64,000 nt of DNA, from NCBI RefSeq assembly GCF_003369915.1, contig NW_022881614.1:15540336-15604335 (forward strand), read 5' to 3'. The DNA is from Drosophila miranda (taxonomy: Eukaryota; Arthropoda; Insecta; Diptera; Drosophilidae). The first letter of the stretch is position 1; every line of letters begins with the position of its first letter. The notes under the pieces are model-generated. The model made no database searches and was not told where the DNA came from. It worked only from the letters and a program-made list of their open reading frames with translations. A program made the position numbers and the translations under genes. Below, in pieces: positions 1-13,212 of this stretch.

Positions 1-2892
1 TGATCCAGATTCAGCAATCTGATAGATATGGTCATTATCTATGATTCTGCGTTTTTAGTTTTCTCGAATGTACAATATTGTGGATGCAACAGATTTTCGT
101 CCTTTGTGTGGGCGGAAGGGGGTGGGGCGAAATTTTGAGATACACGTTTTATAGTAAGATCGAACAGGAGTGCGGATACCAAATTTGGTTACTCTAGCCT
201 TAATAGTCTCTGAGATTTTTGAATATCCCCAGATTTTCGTCCTTTGCGGGGGCGGAAGGGGGTGTGGCGAAATTTTGAAACAAACTCGTCTCTGTCCGAT
301 ATATTAGGAGTGTGGATACCAAATTTGGTTGCTCTAGCTTTTGTAGTCTCTGAGATCTAGGCGCTAATGTTTTACTCTAAGCAAAGCCGCCTATGCTACG
401 TGTGTGTTAGAGAAAAACAGGGCGAGAAAAAATGAAATTGTTTTCTTGATGCTGGCTATAATAATAGTACGATCCATTTCAGATTCCGCAGTCTTAAAGA
501 TATGGTCATTCTCTACAACTCTAGGTTTTAGGTGTTCTCATATCTTTAAAATTGTGGATGCCACAGATTTTCGTTCTTTGTTGGGGCGGAAGTGGGCGGG
601 GCGAAGTTTTTTAAATATTTTTGTAGCAGTGACCTATCACAGAAGTCTGGATCCAAAACATCGTTGCTCTAGCTCTTATAGTCTTTGAGCACTAAGCGCT
701 GAAGGGGACGGACAGACGGACAGACGGACGGACGGACAGACAGACATGGCCCAATCGACTCGGCTATTGATGCTGATCAAGAATATATATACTTTATGGG
801 GTCGGAAACGATTCCTTTTGGACGTTACACACATCCACTTTTACCACAAATCTAATATACCCCAATACTCATTTTGAGTATCGGGTATAGCGAGGGGGAA
901 CGTTGTGAGTTGCTGCGGACACCGCAACTCTACGGTTATACCCGATACTAAGTCAGTATGGCTCTCCTCCGGCAGACGCCGCTAATATTAAACGACACGA
1001 CAAAGAGTGCGTGCGAGAGAGACAGAAAATCAGTCTGAGCGTGATGTCGGGCGCTGCGTAGCCAGTGCAAATTGATTTGTTCCTTTTGGGTATAAAAATG
1101 ATCCGATCTGATCCAGATTCAGCAATCTGATATATATGGTCATTATCTATGATTCCGCAATATTGTGGATGCAACAGATTTTCGTCCTTTGTGTGGGCAG
1201 AAGGGGGTGGGGCGAAATTTTGAGATACACGTTATATAGTAAGATCTAACAGGAGTGCGGATACCAAATTTGGTTACTCTAGCCTTAATAGTCTCTGAGA
1301 TTTTTGAATATCCCCAGATTTTCGACCTTTGCGGGGGCGGAAGGGGGTGTGGCGAAATTTTGAAACAAACTCGTCTCGGTCCGATATATTAGGAGTGTGG
1401 ATACCAAATTTGGTTGCTCTAGCTTTTGTAGTCTCTGAGATCTAGGCGCAAATGTTTTACTCTAAGCTAAGCCGCCTATGCTACGTGTGTGTTAGAGAGA
1501 GACAGGGCGAGAAAAAATGAAATTGTTTTCTTGATGCTGGCTATAATAATAATACGAGCCAATTCAGATTCCGCAGTCTTAAAGATATGGTCATTCTCTA
1601 CAATTCTACGTTTTTGGTTTTCTCATATCTTTAAAATTGTGGATGCCACAGATTTTCGTCTTTTGTGGGGGCGGAAGTGGGCGAGGCGAAGTTTTGAAAT
1701 TGTTTTGTAGCAGTGACATATCACAGAAGTCTGGATCCAAAACATCGTTGCTCTAGCTCTTATAGTCTTTGAGCACTAAGCGCTGAAGGGGACGGACAGA
1801 CGGACAGACGGACAGACAGACAGGGCTCAATCGACTCGGCTATTGATGCTGATCAAGAATATATATACTTTATGGGGTCGGAAACGATTCCTTCTGGACG
1901 TTACACACATCCACTTTTACCACAAATCTAATATACCCCAATACTCATTTTGAGTATCGGGTATAACGAGGGGGAACGTTGTGAGTTGCTGCGGACACCG
2001 CAACTCTACGGTTATACCCGATACTAAGTCAGTATGGCTCTCTTCCGGCAGACGCCGCTAATATTAAACGACACGACAAAGAGTGCGTGCGAGAGAGACA
2101 GAAAATCAGTCTGAGCGTGACGTCGGGCGCTGCGTAGCCACTGCAAATTGATTTGTTCCTATTGGCTATAAAAATGATCTGATCTGATCCAGATTCAGCA
2201 ATCTGATAGATATGGTCATTATCTATGATTCTGCGTTTTTAGTTTTCTCGAATGTGAATATTGTGGATGCCACAGATTTTCGTCTTTTGTGTGGGCGGAA
2301 GAGGGTGGGGCGAAACTTTCAGATACACGTTTTATAGTAAGATCTAACAGGAGTGCGGATACCAAATTTGGTTACTCTAGCCTTAATAGTCGCTGAGATT
2401 ATTGAATATCCCCAGATTTTCGTCCTTTGCGGGGGCGGAAGGGGGTGTGGCGAAATTTTGAAACAAACTCGTCTCGGTCCGATATATTAGGAGTGTGGAT
2501 ACCAAATTTCGTTGCTCTAGCTTTTGTTGTCTCTGAGATCTAGGCGCTAATGTTTTACTCTAAGCAAAGCCGCCTATGCTACGTGTGTGTTAGAGAGAGA
2601 CAGGGCGTGAAAATATGAAATTGTTTTCTTGATTCTGGCTATAATAATAATACGAACCAATTCAGATTCCGCAGTCTTAAAGATATGTCATTCTCTACAA
2701 CTCTACGTTTTTGGTTTTCTCATATCTTTAAAATTGTGGATGCCACAGATTTTCGTCCTTTGTGGGGGCGGAAGTGAGCGGGGCAAAGTTTTGAAATATT
2801 TTTGTAGCAGTGACATATCACAGAAGTCTGGATCCAAAACATCGTTGCTCTAGCTCTTATAGTCTTTGAGCACTAGGCGCTGAAGGGGACGG

Positions 2893-2924
<32 letters not shown>

Positions 2925-5900
2925 GGCTCAATCGACTCGGCTATTGATGCTGATCAAGAATATATATACTTTATGGGGTCGGAAACGATTCCTTTTGGAC
3001 GTTACACACATCCACTTTTACCACAAATCTAACATACCCCAATACTCATTTTGAGTATCGGGTATAACGAGTGGGAACGTTGTGAGTTGCTGCGGAGACC
3101 GCAACTCTACAGTTATACCCGATACTAAGTCAGTATGGCTCTCCTCCGGCAGACGCCGCTAATATTAACCGACACGACAAAGAGTGCGTGTGAGAGAGAC
3201 AGAAAATCAGTCTGAGCGTGACGTCGGGGGCTGCGTAGCCAGTGCAAATTGATATGTTCCTTTTGGCTATAAAAATTATCTTATCTGATCCAGATTCAGC
3301 AATCTGATATATATGATCATTATCTATGATTCTGCGTTTTTAGTTTTCTCGTATCCTCAATATTGTGGATGCAACAGATTTTCGTTCTTTGTGGGGGCGG
3401 AAGGGGGTGGGGCGAAATTTTGAGATATACGTTTTAAAGTGAGATCTAACAGGAGTGCGGATACTAAATTTGGTTACTCTAGCCTTAATAGTCTCTGAGA
3501 TTTGTGAATATCCCCAGATTTTCATCCTTTGCGGGGGCGGAAGGGGGTGTGGCGAAAATTTGAAACAAACTCGTCTCGGTCCGATATATTAGGAGTGTGG
3601 ATACCAAATTTGGTTGCTCTAGCTTTTATAGTCTCTGAGATCTAGGCGCTAATGTTTTACTCTAAGCAAAGCCGCCTTTGCTACCTGTGTGTTAGAGAGA
3701 GACAGGGCGAGGAAAAATGAAATTGTTTTCTTGACGCTGGCTATAATAATAATACGATCCAATTCAGATTCCGCAGTCTTAAAGATATGGTCATTCTCTA
3801 CAACTCTACGTTTTTGGTTTTCTCATATCTTTAAAATTGTGGATGCCACAGATTTTCGTCCTTTGTGGGGGCGGAAGTGGGCGGGGCGAAGTTTTGAAAT
3901 ATTTTTGTAGCAGTGACATATCACAGAAGTCTGGATCCAAAACATTGTTGCTCTAGCTCTTATAGTCTTTGAGCACTAGGCGCTGAAGGGGACGGACAGA
4001 CGGACGGACGGACAGACGGACAGACAGACATGGCCCAATCGACTCGGCTATTGATGCTGATCAAGAATATATATACTTTATGGGGTCGGAAACGATTCCT
4101 TTTGGACATTACACACATCCACTTTTACCACAAATCTAATAAACCCCAACACTCATTTTGAGTATCGGGTATAGCGAGGGGGAACGTTGTGAGTTGCTGC
4201 GGACACCGCAACTCTACGGTTATACCCGATACTAAGTCAGTATGGCTCTCCTCCGGCAGACGCCGCTAATATTAAACGACACGACAAAGAGTGCGTGCGA
4301 GAGAGACAGAAAATCAGTCTGAGCGTGACTTCGGGCGCTGCGTAGCCACTGCAAATTGATTTGTTCCTTTCGGCTATAAAAATTATCTGATCTGATCCAG
4401 ATTCAGCAATCTGATAGATATGGTCATTATCTATGATTCTGCGTTTTTAGTTTTCTCGAATGTACAATATTGTGGATGCAACAGATTTTCGTCCTTTGTG
4501 TGGGCGGAAGGGGGTGGGGCGAAATTTTGAGATACACGTTTTATAGTAAGATCGAACAGGAGTGCGGATACCAAATTTGGTTACTCTAGCCTTAATAGTC
4601 TCTGAGATTTTTGAATATCCCCAGATTTTCGTCCTTTGCGGGGGCGGAACGGGGTGTGGCGAAATTTTGAAACAAACTCGTCTCTGTCCGATATATTAGG
4701 AGTGTGGATACCAAATTTGGTTGCTCTAGCTTTTGTAGTCTCTGAGATCTAGGCGCTAATGTTTTACTCTAAGCAAAGCCGCCTATGCTACGTGTGTGTT
4801 AGAGAAAAACAGGGCGAGAAAAAATGAAATTGTTTTCTTGATGCTGGCTATAATAATAGTACGATCCATTTCAGATTCCGCAGTCTTAAAGATATGGTCA
4901 TTCTCTACAACTCTACGTTTTTGGTTTTCTCATATCTTTAAAATTGTGGATGCCACAGATTTTCGTTCTTTGTGGGGGCGGAAGTGGGCGGGGCGAAGTT
5001 TTTTAAATATTTTTGTAGCAGTGACATATCACAGAAGTCTGGATCCAAAACATCGTTGCTCTAGCTCTTATAGTCTTTGAGCACTAGGCGCTGAAGGGGA
5101 CGGACAGACGGACGGACGGACAGACGGACAGACGGACAGACAGACAGGGCCCAATCGACTCGGCTATTGATGCTGATCAAGAATATATATACTTTATGGG
5201 GTCGGAAACGATTCCTTCTGGACGTTACACACATCTACTTATACCACAAATCTAATATACCCCAATACTCATTTTGAGTATCGGGTATAACGAGGGGGAA
5301 CGTTGTGAGTTACTGAGGAGACCGCAACTCTACAGTTATACCCGATACTTAGTCAGTATGGCTCTCCTCCGGCAGACGCCGCTTATATTAAACGACACGA
5401 CAAAGAGTGCGTGCGAGAGAGACAGAAAATCAGTCTGAGCGTGACGTCGGGCGCTGCGTAGCCACTGCAAATTGATTTGTTCCTATTGGCTATAAAAATG
5501 ATCTGATCTGATCTGATCCAGATTCAGCAATCAGATAGATATGGTCATTATCTATGATTCTGCGTTTTTAGTTTTCTCGAATGTGCAATATTGTGGATGC
5601 AACAGATTTTCGTCCTTTGTGTGGGCTGAAGGGGGTGGGGCGAAATTTTGAGATACACGTTTTATTGTTAGATCTAACAGGAGTGCGAATACCAAATTTG
5701 GTTACTCTAGCCTTAATAGTCTCTGAGATTTTTGAATATCCCCAGATTTTTGTCCTTTGCGGGGGCGGAAGGGGGGGTGGCGAAATTTTGAAACAAACTC
5801 GTCTCGGTCCAATATATTAGGAGTGTGGATACCAACTTTGGTTGCTCTAGCTTTTGTAGTCTCTGAGATCTAGGCGCTAATGTTTTACTCTAAGCAAAGC

Positions 5901-7528
5901 CGCCTATGCTTCGTGTGTGTTAGAGAGAGACAGGGCGAGAAAAAATGAAATTGTTTTCTTGACGCTGGCTATAATAATAATACGATCCAATTCAGATTCC
6001 GCAGTCTTAAAGATATGGTCATTCTCTACAACTCTACGTTTTTGGTTTTCTCATATCTTTAAAATTGTGGATGCCACAGATTTTCGTTCTTTGTGGGTGC
6101 GGAAGTGGGCGGGGCGAAGTTTTGAAATATTTTTGTAGCAGTGACATATCACAGAAGTCTGGATCCAAAACATCGTTGCTCTAGCTCTTATAGTCTTTGA
6201 GCACTAGGCGCTGAAGGGGACGGTCGGACGGACGGACGGACGGACGGACGGACAGACGGACAGACAGACAGGGCTCAATCGACTCGGCTATTGATGCTGA
6301 TCAAGAATATATATACTTTATGGGGTCGGAAACGATTCCTTCTGGATTTTAAACACATCCACTTTTACCACAAATCTAATATACCCCAATACTCATTTTG
6401 AGTATCGGGTATAACGAGGGGGAACGTTGTGAGTTGCTGCGGAGACCGCAACTCTACAGTTATACCCGATACTAAGTCAGTAAGGCTCCCCTCCGGCAGA
6501 CGCCGCTAATATTAAACGACACGACAAGGAGTGCGTGCGAGAGAGACAGAAAATCAGTCTGAGCGTGACGTCGGGGGCTGCGTAGCCAGTGCAAATTGAT
6601 TTCTTGCTTTTGGCTACAAAAATGATCCGATCTGATCCAGATTCAGCAATCTGATAGATATAGTCATTATCTATGATTCTGCGTTTTTAGTTTTTTCGAA
6701 TGTGCAATATTGTGGATGCAACAGATTTTCGTTCTTTGTGGGGGCGGAAGGGGGTGGGGCGAAATTCTGAGATATACGTTTTATAGTGAGATCTAACAGA
6801 AGTGCGGATACCAAATTTGGTTACTCTAGCCTTAATAGTCTCTGAGATTTGTGGATGCCCCAGATTTTCGTCCTTTGCGGGGGCGGAAGGGAGTGTGGCG
6901 AAATTTGGACACGAAACGGTCAAGGTCCGATATCACAGGAGTGTGGATACCAAATTTGGTTGCTCTGGCTCTTATAGGTTCTGAGATCCTTGAACTCATA
7001 TTTTGCAATTGGCAAAGCCGACCATGAAACCTGTGTGTTAGAGAGAGACAGAGCGAGAAAGAATGAAATTGTTTTCTTGATTCTGGCTATAATTATTATA
7101 CGATCTGGTAGAGATTTTACACTCTAGAAGATATAGTCATCCTCTACGATTCTGCGTTTTTGGTTTTATCGTATCTTTAAAAATGTGGATGCCACAGATT
7201 TTCGTCCTTTGTGGGGGCGGAAGTGGGCGGGGCAAAGTTTTGAAATATTTTTGTAGCAGTGACATATCACAGATGTCTGGATCCAAAACATCGTTGCTCT
7301 AGCTCTTATAGTCTTTGAGCACTAGGCGCTGAAGGGGACGGACGGACGGACGGACGGACGGACGGACAGACGGACAGACAGACAGGGCTCAATCGACTCG
7401 GCTATTGATGCTGATCAAGAATATATATACTTTATGGGGTCGGAAACGATTCGTTCTGGACGTTACACACATCCACTTTCACCACAAATCTAATATACCC
7501 CAATACTCATTTTGAGTATCATGTATAA
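1..7528 (+). repeat. Tandem array of about seven DINE-1/INE-1-like (mini-me/SGM/ISY type) units
   Basis: Head-to-tail array. Units begin with CGAGGGGGAACGTTGTGAG and end with GAGTATCGGGTATAA. Boundaries read from these termini: partial unit 1-890, then 891-1966, 1967-3067, 3068-4174, 4175-5290, 5291-6414 and 6415-7528. Each unit has a 5' hairpin-like stretch, several near-repeated blocks containing ATTTTCGTCCTTTG followed by a GGGGGCGGAAG motif, and a (GGAC/AGAC)n microsatellite, which is (GTCY)n on the other strand. The terminal part contains TGATCAAGAATATATATAC, shared with D. melanogaster INE-1/DNAREP1 as I remember it. These are non-autonomous Helitron-like elements without a transposase. 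The short open frames of 60-95 codons inside them recur in every copy and are not genes. The last unit ends with GTATCATGTATAA instead of the usual terminus. Confidence 0.88.
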
Positions 7529-10290
7529 ACACAACAAAACTAAAACAAAAGTAATCATGTTGTGGCCGTTGCTGCCTCAGCGGGAGGAGGGGTGCCGGTG
7601 CCCCGAAAAAGAGGAGAAGCAGAAACAGAAGCAAAAGCAAAGCCCTGGAAAAGTGTTGTTAATTAAAACAAATAAACTGAAAGGTTAGGCCCAGGCCAGT
7701 CAGCAAACTGATTGTAAATTGTGCGTGGCAGAAGGGGCATTGGAAGTGTGAAAGAAACAGCAGCCGGAGAAAGAGAGGGCACAAAAGAAAGACAGAAAGA
7801 AAGAAAGAAAGAGAAGCACAAAAGATAAGCGGAAAGTGAATGCTGCAAAAGCCAAAGCAAAAGCAAAAGCGAGTTTCCGGCGTCCTTCACTCAAGGCCGT
7901 TCTGTTGCAGTGGACGCTGCACGCATGCGCAACTGTGGCAGCTGCTGTGTTGCAGCTTTTCATCCAGATGGTGGTGGTGATGGAAGGGGCAGCTGTCCGC
8001 CAAATTAATATTTATGTAATCTCGAGAATGGATAAGCTCTTCCTGCGCATGCGTCTGCGCCTGCGCCCGCTTTACAACACTGACAAATATGTAAGTTAAA
8101 TTTCTGCAACACGTTGCATCACTGGGGGGGGGGGGGGGGAGGTCTGCAGAGGAAAAAGCTGGTATTTTAGCTAGCAAAACCAGTTGAACCGCCAAAAAAA
8201 ATACAATATTTCATAGTCAACATCCAACATCCATCCACAAAAGAAATAAAATGCCCGCAAAATGTGTTAAATGTTATGCAAAACCATCTGCTACGGCTCG
8301 ATGCCCGGTGCCGTGCCTCAGAGTCACGTCACGGTTCGGTTGGCATGCACCAGGAAGCATACCCTACCTCCCTATCGATCTGTGCAACACGCTTGCCTCT
8401 GTCTCTGTCTCTGCCCTGGCCCCTGCCTCTGCTCTGAAGCCGCAAATCAAGTTCAAAATCTCAAGTTTGCGCCCGCACAAATCAACCGAAAAGGAAGCTT
8501 TGCAGTGCAGCAGCAGCGCAGCAGCAGCTCAGTGCTGCTTGAACTCGAAATGAAAGTGAAAATACGCCAGCAGCGACGTCCACATCGACTGCGACTGCGA
8601 ATGCGATTGCAGCTGAGAGCAGCTGAGCGAAAAAAGCTCACAAACTCTTACTTTCAAAGCTGCGCTGACTAGCCTCTGCAGAAGGGCAGCCACCAGCAAG
8701 ATGTCGACCATGGAATACCCTTCCCATGCGAAATAGCTTCAAGGGCAACGTTGAGTAGGAAGTTTCTGTAGAGTTATTTAGGCGTACATTTACACACACA
8801 TTCCACACGGTGTTAGTGGATTTTTATCTCAAACTCTCGCACTTCTAGATCTTATGCGAATATTTCCAATAAGATATTATCACTGAACTAAAACGCCATG
8901 TATGGTGTGGTCTAGGGTATTGAAATACAAGTCGGTTGGGCTTTTATTGCACTTTTTACAATCACATTCGTTCATTTCCTTCTATCGTTAAACGTAAAAA
9001 ACATAGAAAACACTAAACAACAAAATAAAAAGTGAAATTAAAAAACGCTGCGAATTTCCAGCTGCTGGGTGATGGTTTTTCCAGTTTTCCCAGATGCTTT
9101 TATCCCGCCAGCCACCAGCCACCAGACAGCAACCAGCAACTCGTTTACCAAAAACTCAGCTGGTAGCTGGCGATCGAGGAAATGCACGCGTGATGCAGTT
9201 GCAAGTGCAGCTTTTGTGGCTGCAACCAACTGCAAGTGAAACCGTAAATTGATGATTTAAAATTAATTTGTTGCGCGATTAATGGGAATTTAATGCGCAA
9301 AGCGGAGATTATGGCTGCCAGATGAAAGCTCATTTGGGCATTTATGAGTTTTACGACGATGATGGCCTTTCGTTTCATGCAACACCCGACACACCCATGC
9401 ACCCACTTCATCGGGGAGTAGAGTTAATTGCCAAAATATTCGAATACAATGGAAACTACAAAAAGCTAAAACCCGTTCTTCTCTTTCTATCTTTATCTTT
9501 ATCTGCCGCAGGCAATTAAGGAAGTAATTTTGTTACCGAAGCTCTTCGTATATGTGGATGCTCTTTGTATATGTGGATGTCGCCAGCCAAATAGCGCGAT
9601 GCGATGTATGCAACCACACGAAACCGCTTGAAAAGTCGCTGTTAAAGCGTCAACAGCAATTGCCATAATTGCCATTGGAGCAGCACACACACACACACGG
9701 ACACACTCCCAGATACAGAGGAGTCCAATAACCGCTGGACAAACATCCAACAACCAGCAATCCAACACCCAACCCGTGCCCGTGCCCGTGTCCGTACCCA
9801 TACCCGCACCCGGACCAATTCAGCAATCAAAACGAAACTTGCCACACGAGCTATCCGAGGCAGGCACATAGAAACACACACATACACACACACAAATCCG
9901 CAAGTCCCACTGAATTGTACCATAGACGGGGAGTCGAGCTTGAAAATCTCCAAAGCCAAAACAAAGTCCAATACCGAGAGCAAGAGCAAGACCAAAAAAC
10001 CAGTGGGGAGATCAATGAACGCGGCACGCAGCTGACAGCAGCAGCACCACCAGCACCACCAGCAGCAGCTCAGTGAAGCATAGGAAAGGCGCCACGGACG
10101 GACACCAGGCTGGGGCGGCGTTCAGTTCAAGCATCAACTATTCCGACGACGACGGCAAGCAGGAAGTGCCGCGGCTGCACCTTAATTGGAGGCAGTGTCA
10201 TTAGCACCAAAAACAACAACAACAACAGCAACAAAAACTGCCTCAACTGAACAACAACAACCAACCAACGCTCATCCTGCTCGATGTAAG
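7529..10290. other. Upstream and 5' leader region of the first protease gene, no coding gene seen
   Basis: About 2.8 kb between the DINE-1 array and the first ATG of the protease gene. It holds simple-sequence tracts: AAAG/AAAGC-rich sequence at 7780-7880, a run of 16 G at 8124-8139, CAG/CAGC-rich sequence at 8505-8530 and 10025-10075, and CA-rich tracts near 9685 and 9875. Open frames here are short, overlap on both strands and follow the simple repeats, so I do not call them genes. The promoter and 5' untranslated exons of the protease gene should lie here, but I cannot place a start site. Confidence 0.5.
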
Positions 10291-12420
10291 ATGTTACTGA
10301 CCGACAACAGAAACGAGTTCCACACAAAAAGCAACAGCCGCAGCCGCATCTGCACCTGGAGATGGAGCCTGATCCAACTGTTTGCCCTTTGCTGGTGCTG
10401 CCTCTGCTCAGTGCTCAGTGTTGAGGCGGCCACACCCACCACAGTGTCCACGGGGCAACTTCTGACGGGACATCAGCTGCTGCTCTGGCAATCACCGGCG
10501 GCGGCGGCGGCCACATCCTCCCCGCCCTATGCCACCGCCACGTTGGCGCCCACGGCTCGAAATCTGTACGCGCCCTTCCAGCGCTTCAGTCAGCAGGACG
10601 ACATCAGCTTCAAGGATGTGCGCCAGCGCAGCGACGGCCCCATTGTGCAGTCCTTTGGTTCCTATCGCACCGCCCGCCAATTGGGCGTGCCTGCGGCCGC
10701 CGCAGCCCAGCGCCGTTCCGAAGCCGCCGTCGAGATCATTCCGGCGCCCTCGGTGGAGCTGCCTCAAGGCGACCTGATCACGATACCAAAGCAACTGGTG
10801 CCCACGATGCCGGAGAACGTGACGCGGCAGGGCAGGCAGCGCAACTACATGTACATCCCCCTCCAGACGGAGGTTCTGCCGGAGGCCTCCTTCAACTGCG
10901 TCCGAGCCGAAATGTCACGCTCTCCTCGCTGGGACCGCCTGCCGATGGAGTAGCCGCTGTGGCCCATCAGTTTGCAGCGGAATTGGCCACTCAGGGCAGT
11001 CCTGAGCAGCAGCCGCTGGAACTAGAGCCAGAACGAACGGAACGCAGCGATCTGGTGGCCTCTGCCAGCTCCACGGACAAGCTAGAGTACGCGGAGCCGG
11101 AGAATACCAGTCGCCGCGTGGGCTTCCAGTTTCCCAGCTACAGCCTGAAGCCCGCGAGTCCCTTCCATCCGCAGTCCTATCGCGAGGACAACCCCGTCTT
11201 CGGGGAGACCAGTGGAGCGGGGTTCGAGCCGCAGCCATACAGCGAGGATGCCTCGCCCACGCCCACCCAGTACGAAGGGCACGAGACGCGCCACACGCCC
11301 CAGCTGTACTTCGACTCGGACGTATCGCCCTCAAGCTTCGAGTTCCCGGGTCTGTCGAGCAACTCCAAGCCCCACGGCCTCAAGCTCTATCGGGATGATG
11401 TGACCAAGTTTGGGGACATCAACGGACCCATCACGGCCCTCCCACAGCGTCCCCAGCGTGGCTTCTACTTCGGAGATACGGAATTCCGGACAGGACCTCC
11501 CGCACCCATCCGCCAGTTTGGACCACAGAAGAACTTCCAGGAGTACGTGGGTCCCAGCGACTATGAGGGCTCCCGCAAGAGTCGCTACTATCCGTACAAG
11601 TCGTCCCGCAGTCCCCGTGTGGTGTTCCCCTCCAACGACAATGTGGGAACCACAGGTGTCAGTGGTCCGGCGGGCAGCAGCGGACCCTCCGGCACAGGAG
11701 TGTACTTTAGCGACAACCTCGCCTTCAGGTTAGTAGCACACACACACACACACAGAGTGCGCGATCGATCATGTTCTGAGCGTTACCTTCTCTGTTACCG
11801 TGTAGGGATCAGAACTTTGGCATCAACGAACTGGCCGCCGTGCAGGATGTGCGCAACGACTACAGTCTGCAGGAGCTGGACAACGCCTCGGAAGCCACCA
11901 GCAGTCCGCAGTCGGCGAGCACGTTCAAGGAGAAAGGTAAGTCCAGCCCAGCCCCAACCCCACCCAGCTCCCTGCACCCAATCCAAGCGGAGCCCCAATC
12001 CCCGCGTTCAGTAGAGCATAAGTTAGAGTCGCTGCTGCTACTGCTGCTGTCACTGCTGGGAAACTGCTTGCACTAGGCCAACATGTAATCCTTGAAACCC
12101 AACCGAAACACCACCTCCACACCACAACACAACACAAGAAAAAGCAACCCATTCCGATACCGATACCGATTCCGATTCACATCCGACAGTCGACATCACA
12201 ACGGACATGGAGTGCCAGAACCGCGGCGGCACATGTGAGTTCTTTTTGGGCTGCTGGCTGTCTGGTGGCCTCATTCAGGGCACCTGAAAGGGAGTGCTGC
12301 GCGGCTGTTGCCACCGCACGGCCAAGTCGGCCAATCTGCGCAGCTCGGACTATGTAGGCAACACCGTAGATCTCACAGATCTGCCGCAAAAGAACTACGG
12401 ACCGGTCAACAACGAACCCA

Positions 12421-12903
12421 GTGAGTGTGGCAGCCTCAGCTCGAACCAATCCAAAACCAAATCCCAACCCAAACCCAAATCAACTCCCAAGCACGTGCAC
12501 ACTAAAACCCTCCCCACCCCACCCAAAAATCGGTTCAACGAAATAGTTGAGATATAATTTGCATGCCACAAAAATCTAACAAATTTACGTACTCTTTATG
12601 TATAATTACTTTGTAGTTCGTTTTGTTTTTCTCCCATGTTCATTATGTAGTTGTGCACTCGTAATTCGTACTTGTAAGTATTTGTTTTAGTTACACTCTT
12701 GGCTAGGTTTCAGCGCCCAATTAAGCTGAGCTGCTGTACTCTCGGATGTATGCACGCCACTAAAACCGAGGCGAAGCCCCCCTCGAAGGAGGCAGAAAGA
12801 AAGGCTGGGGCTGCAATGAAAGATATAGATATAGAGTTTAATTGCCAAGCATGAGCATGTTAATTACCACAGCACGCTAATGATAATTACATATTACACA
12901 TAG
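12421..12903 (+). other. Proximal part of the large protease-gene intron
   Basis: Starts with the donor GTGAGT right after exon 3 (phase 1, codon split CCC A|GT). AT-rich sequence follows, with no open frame or repeat that I recognise. It ends with CATAG at 12899-12903, the 5' copy of the target duplication of the inserted LTR element. Confidence 0.6.
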
Positions 12904-13212
12904 TGTAGCGCCATTTGGCGTATAATAATTGTTATTAGGATCGAATTTTATGAAGTCTAGTGTAAGTTAGGCTAGGGCAAAGCGGGAGCGCAATAAAAGC
13001 TCGCTCTCTCGCTCTTGGCGAATTCGCCCCGCTTTGCCACCGTAGGTAAGATAGGCGAAGAAGGAATTGTTTTGAATATATGGAAAAACTCGAGAAAAAT
13101 CGATTCAAACGAACGCACGCACTCCTTTTTTTCGTCGTCGTAAAATACAATAATTTGCAGTCACCCAAGTTTTTCGGTCTCTTTTATTTAGAAAAACTAT
13201 TCTAAATTTTCA
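12904..13212 (+). repeat. 5' LTR of the outer BEL/Pao element
   Basis: TG...CA boundaries, 309 bp, matched by 25451-25758. It contains a CAATAAAAGC poly(A)-like signal at 12991-13000. Target duplication CATAG abuts it on the left. Confidence 0.88.

Noticed and set aside
404..7000. Recurrent 60-95 codon frames ([14 protein letters not shown] type) in the left array
   Set aside because: They recur at the same place in every DINE-1 copy on either strand, start at non-ATG codons and show no protein family. They are a by-product of the repeat.
1..7528. CRISPR-like or bacterial repeat array
   Set aside because: The unit length is 1.1 kb with transposon termini, and all context is insect nuclear DNA.
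7663..9995. Overlapping open frames on both strands, rich in Ser, Leu, Val or Cys
   Set aside because: They track simple repeats (AAAG, CAG, CA), overlap each other and lack splice or homology support.
10959..12014. Separate gene starting at VAHQFAAEL
   Set aside because: It starts with GTG, lies in the middle of the protease pro-region and reads through into an intron. It is the continuation of the same gene after a frameshift.
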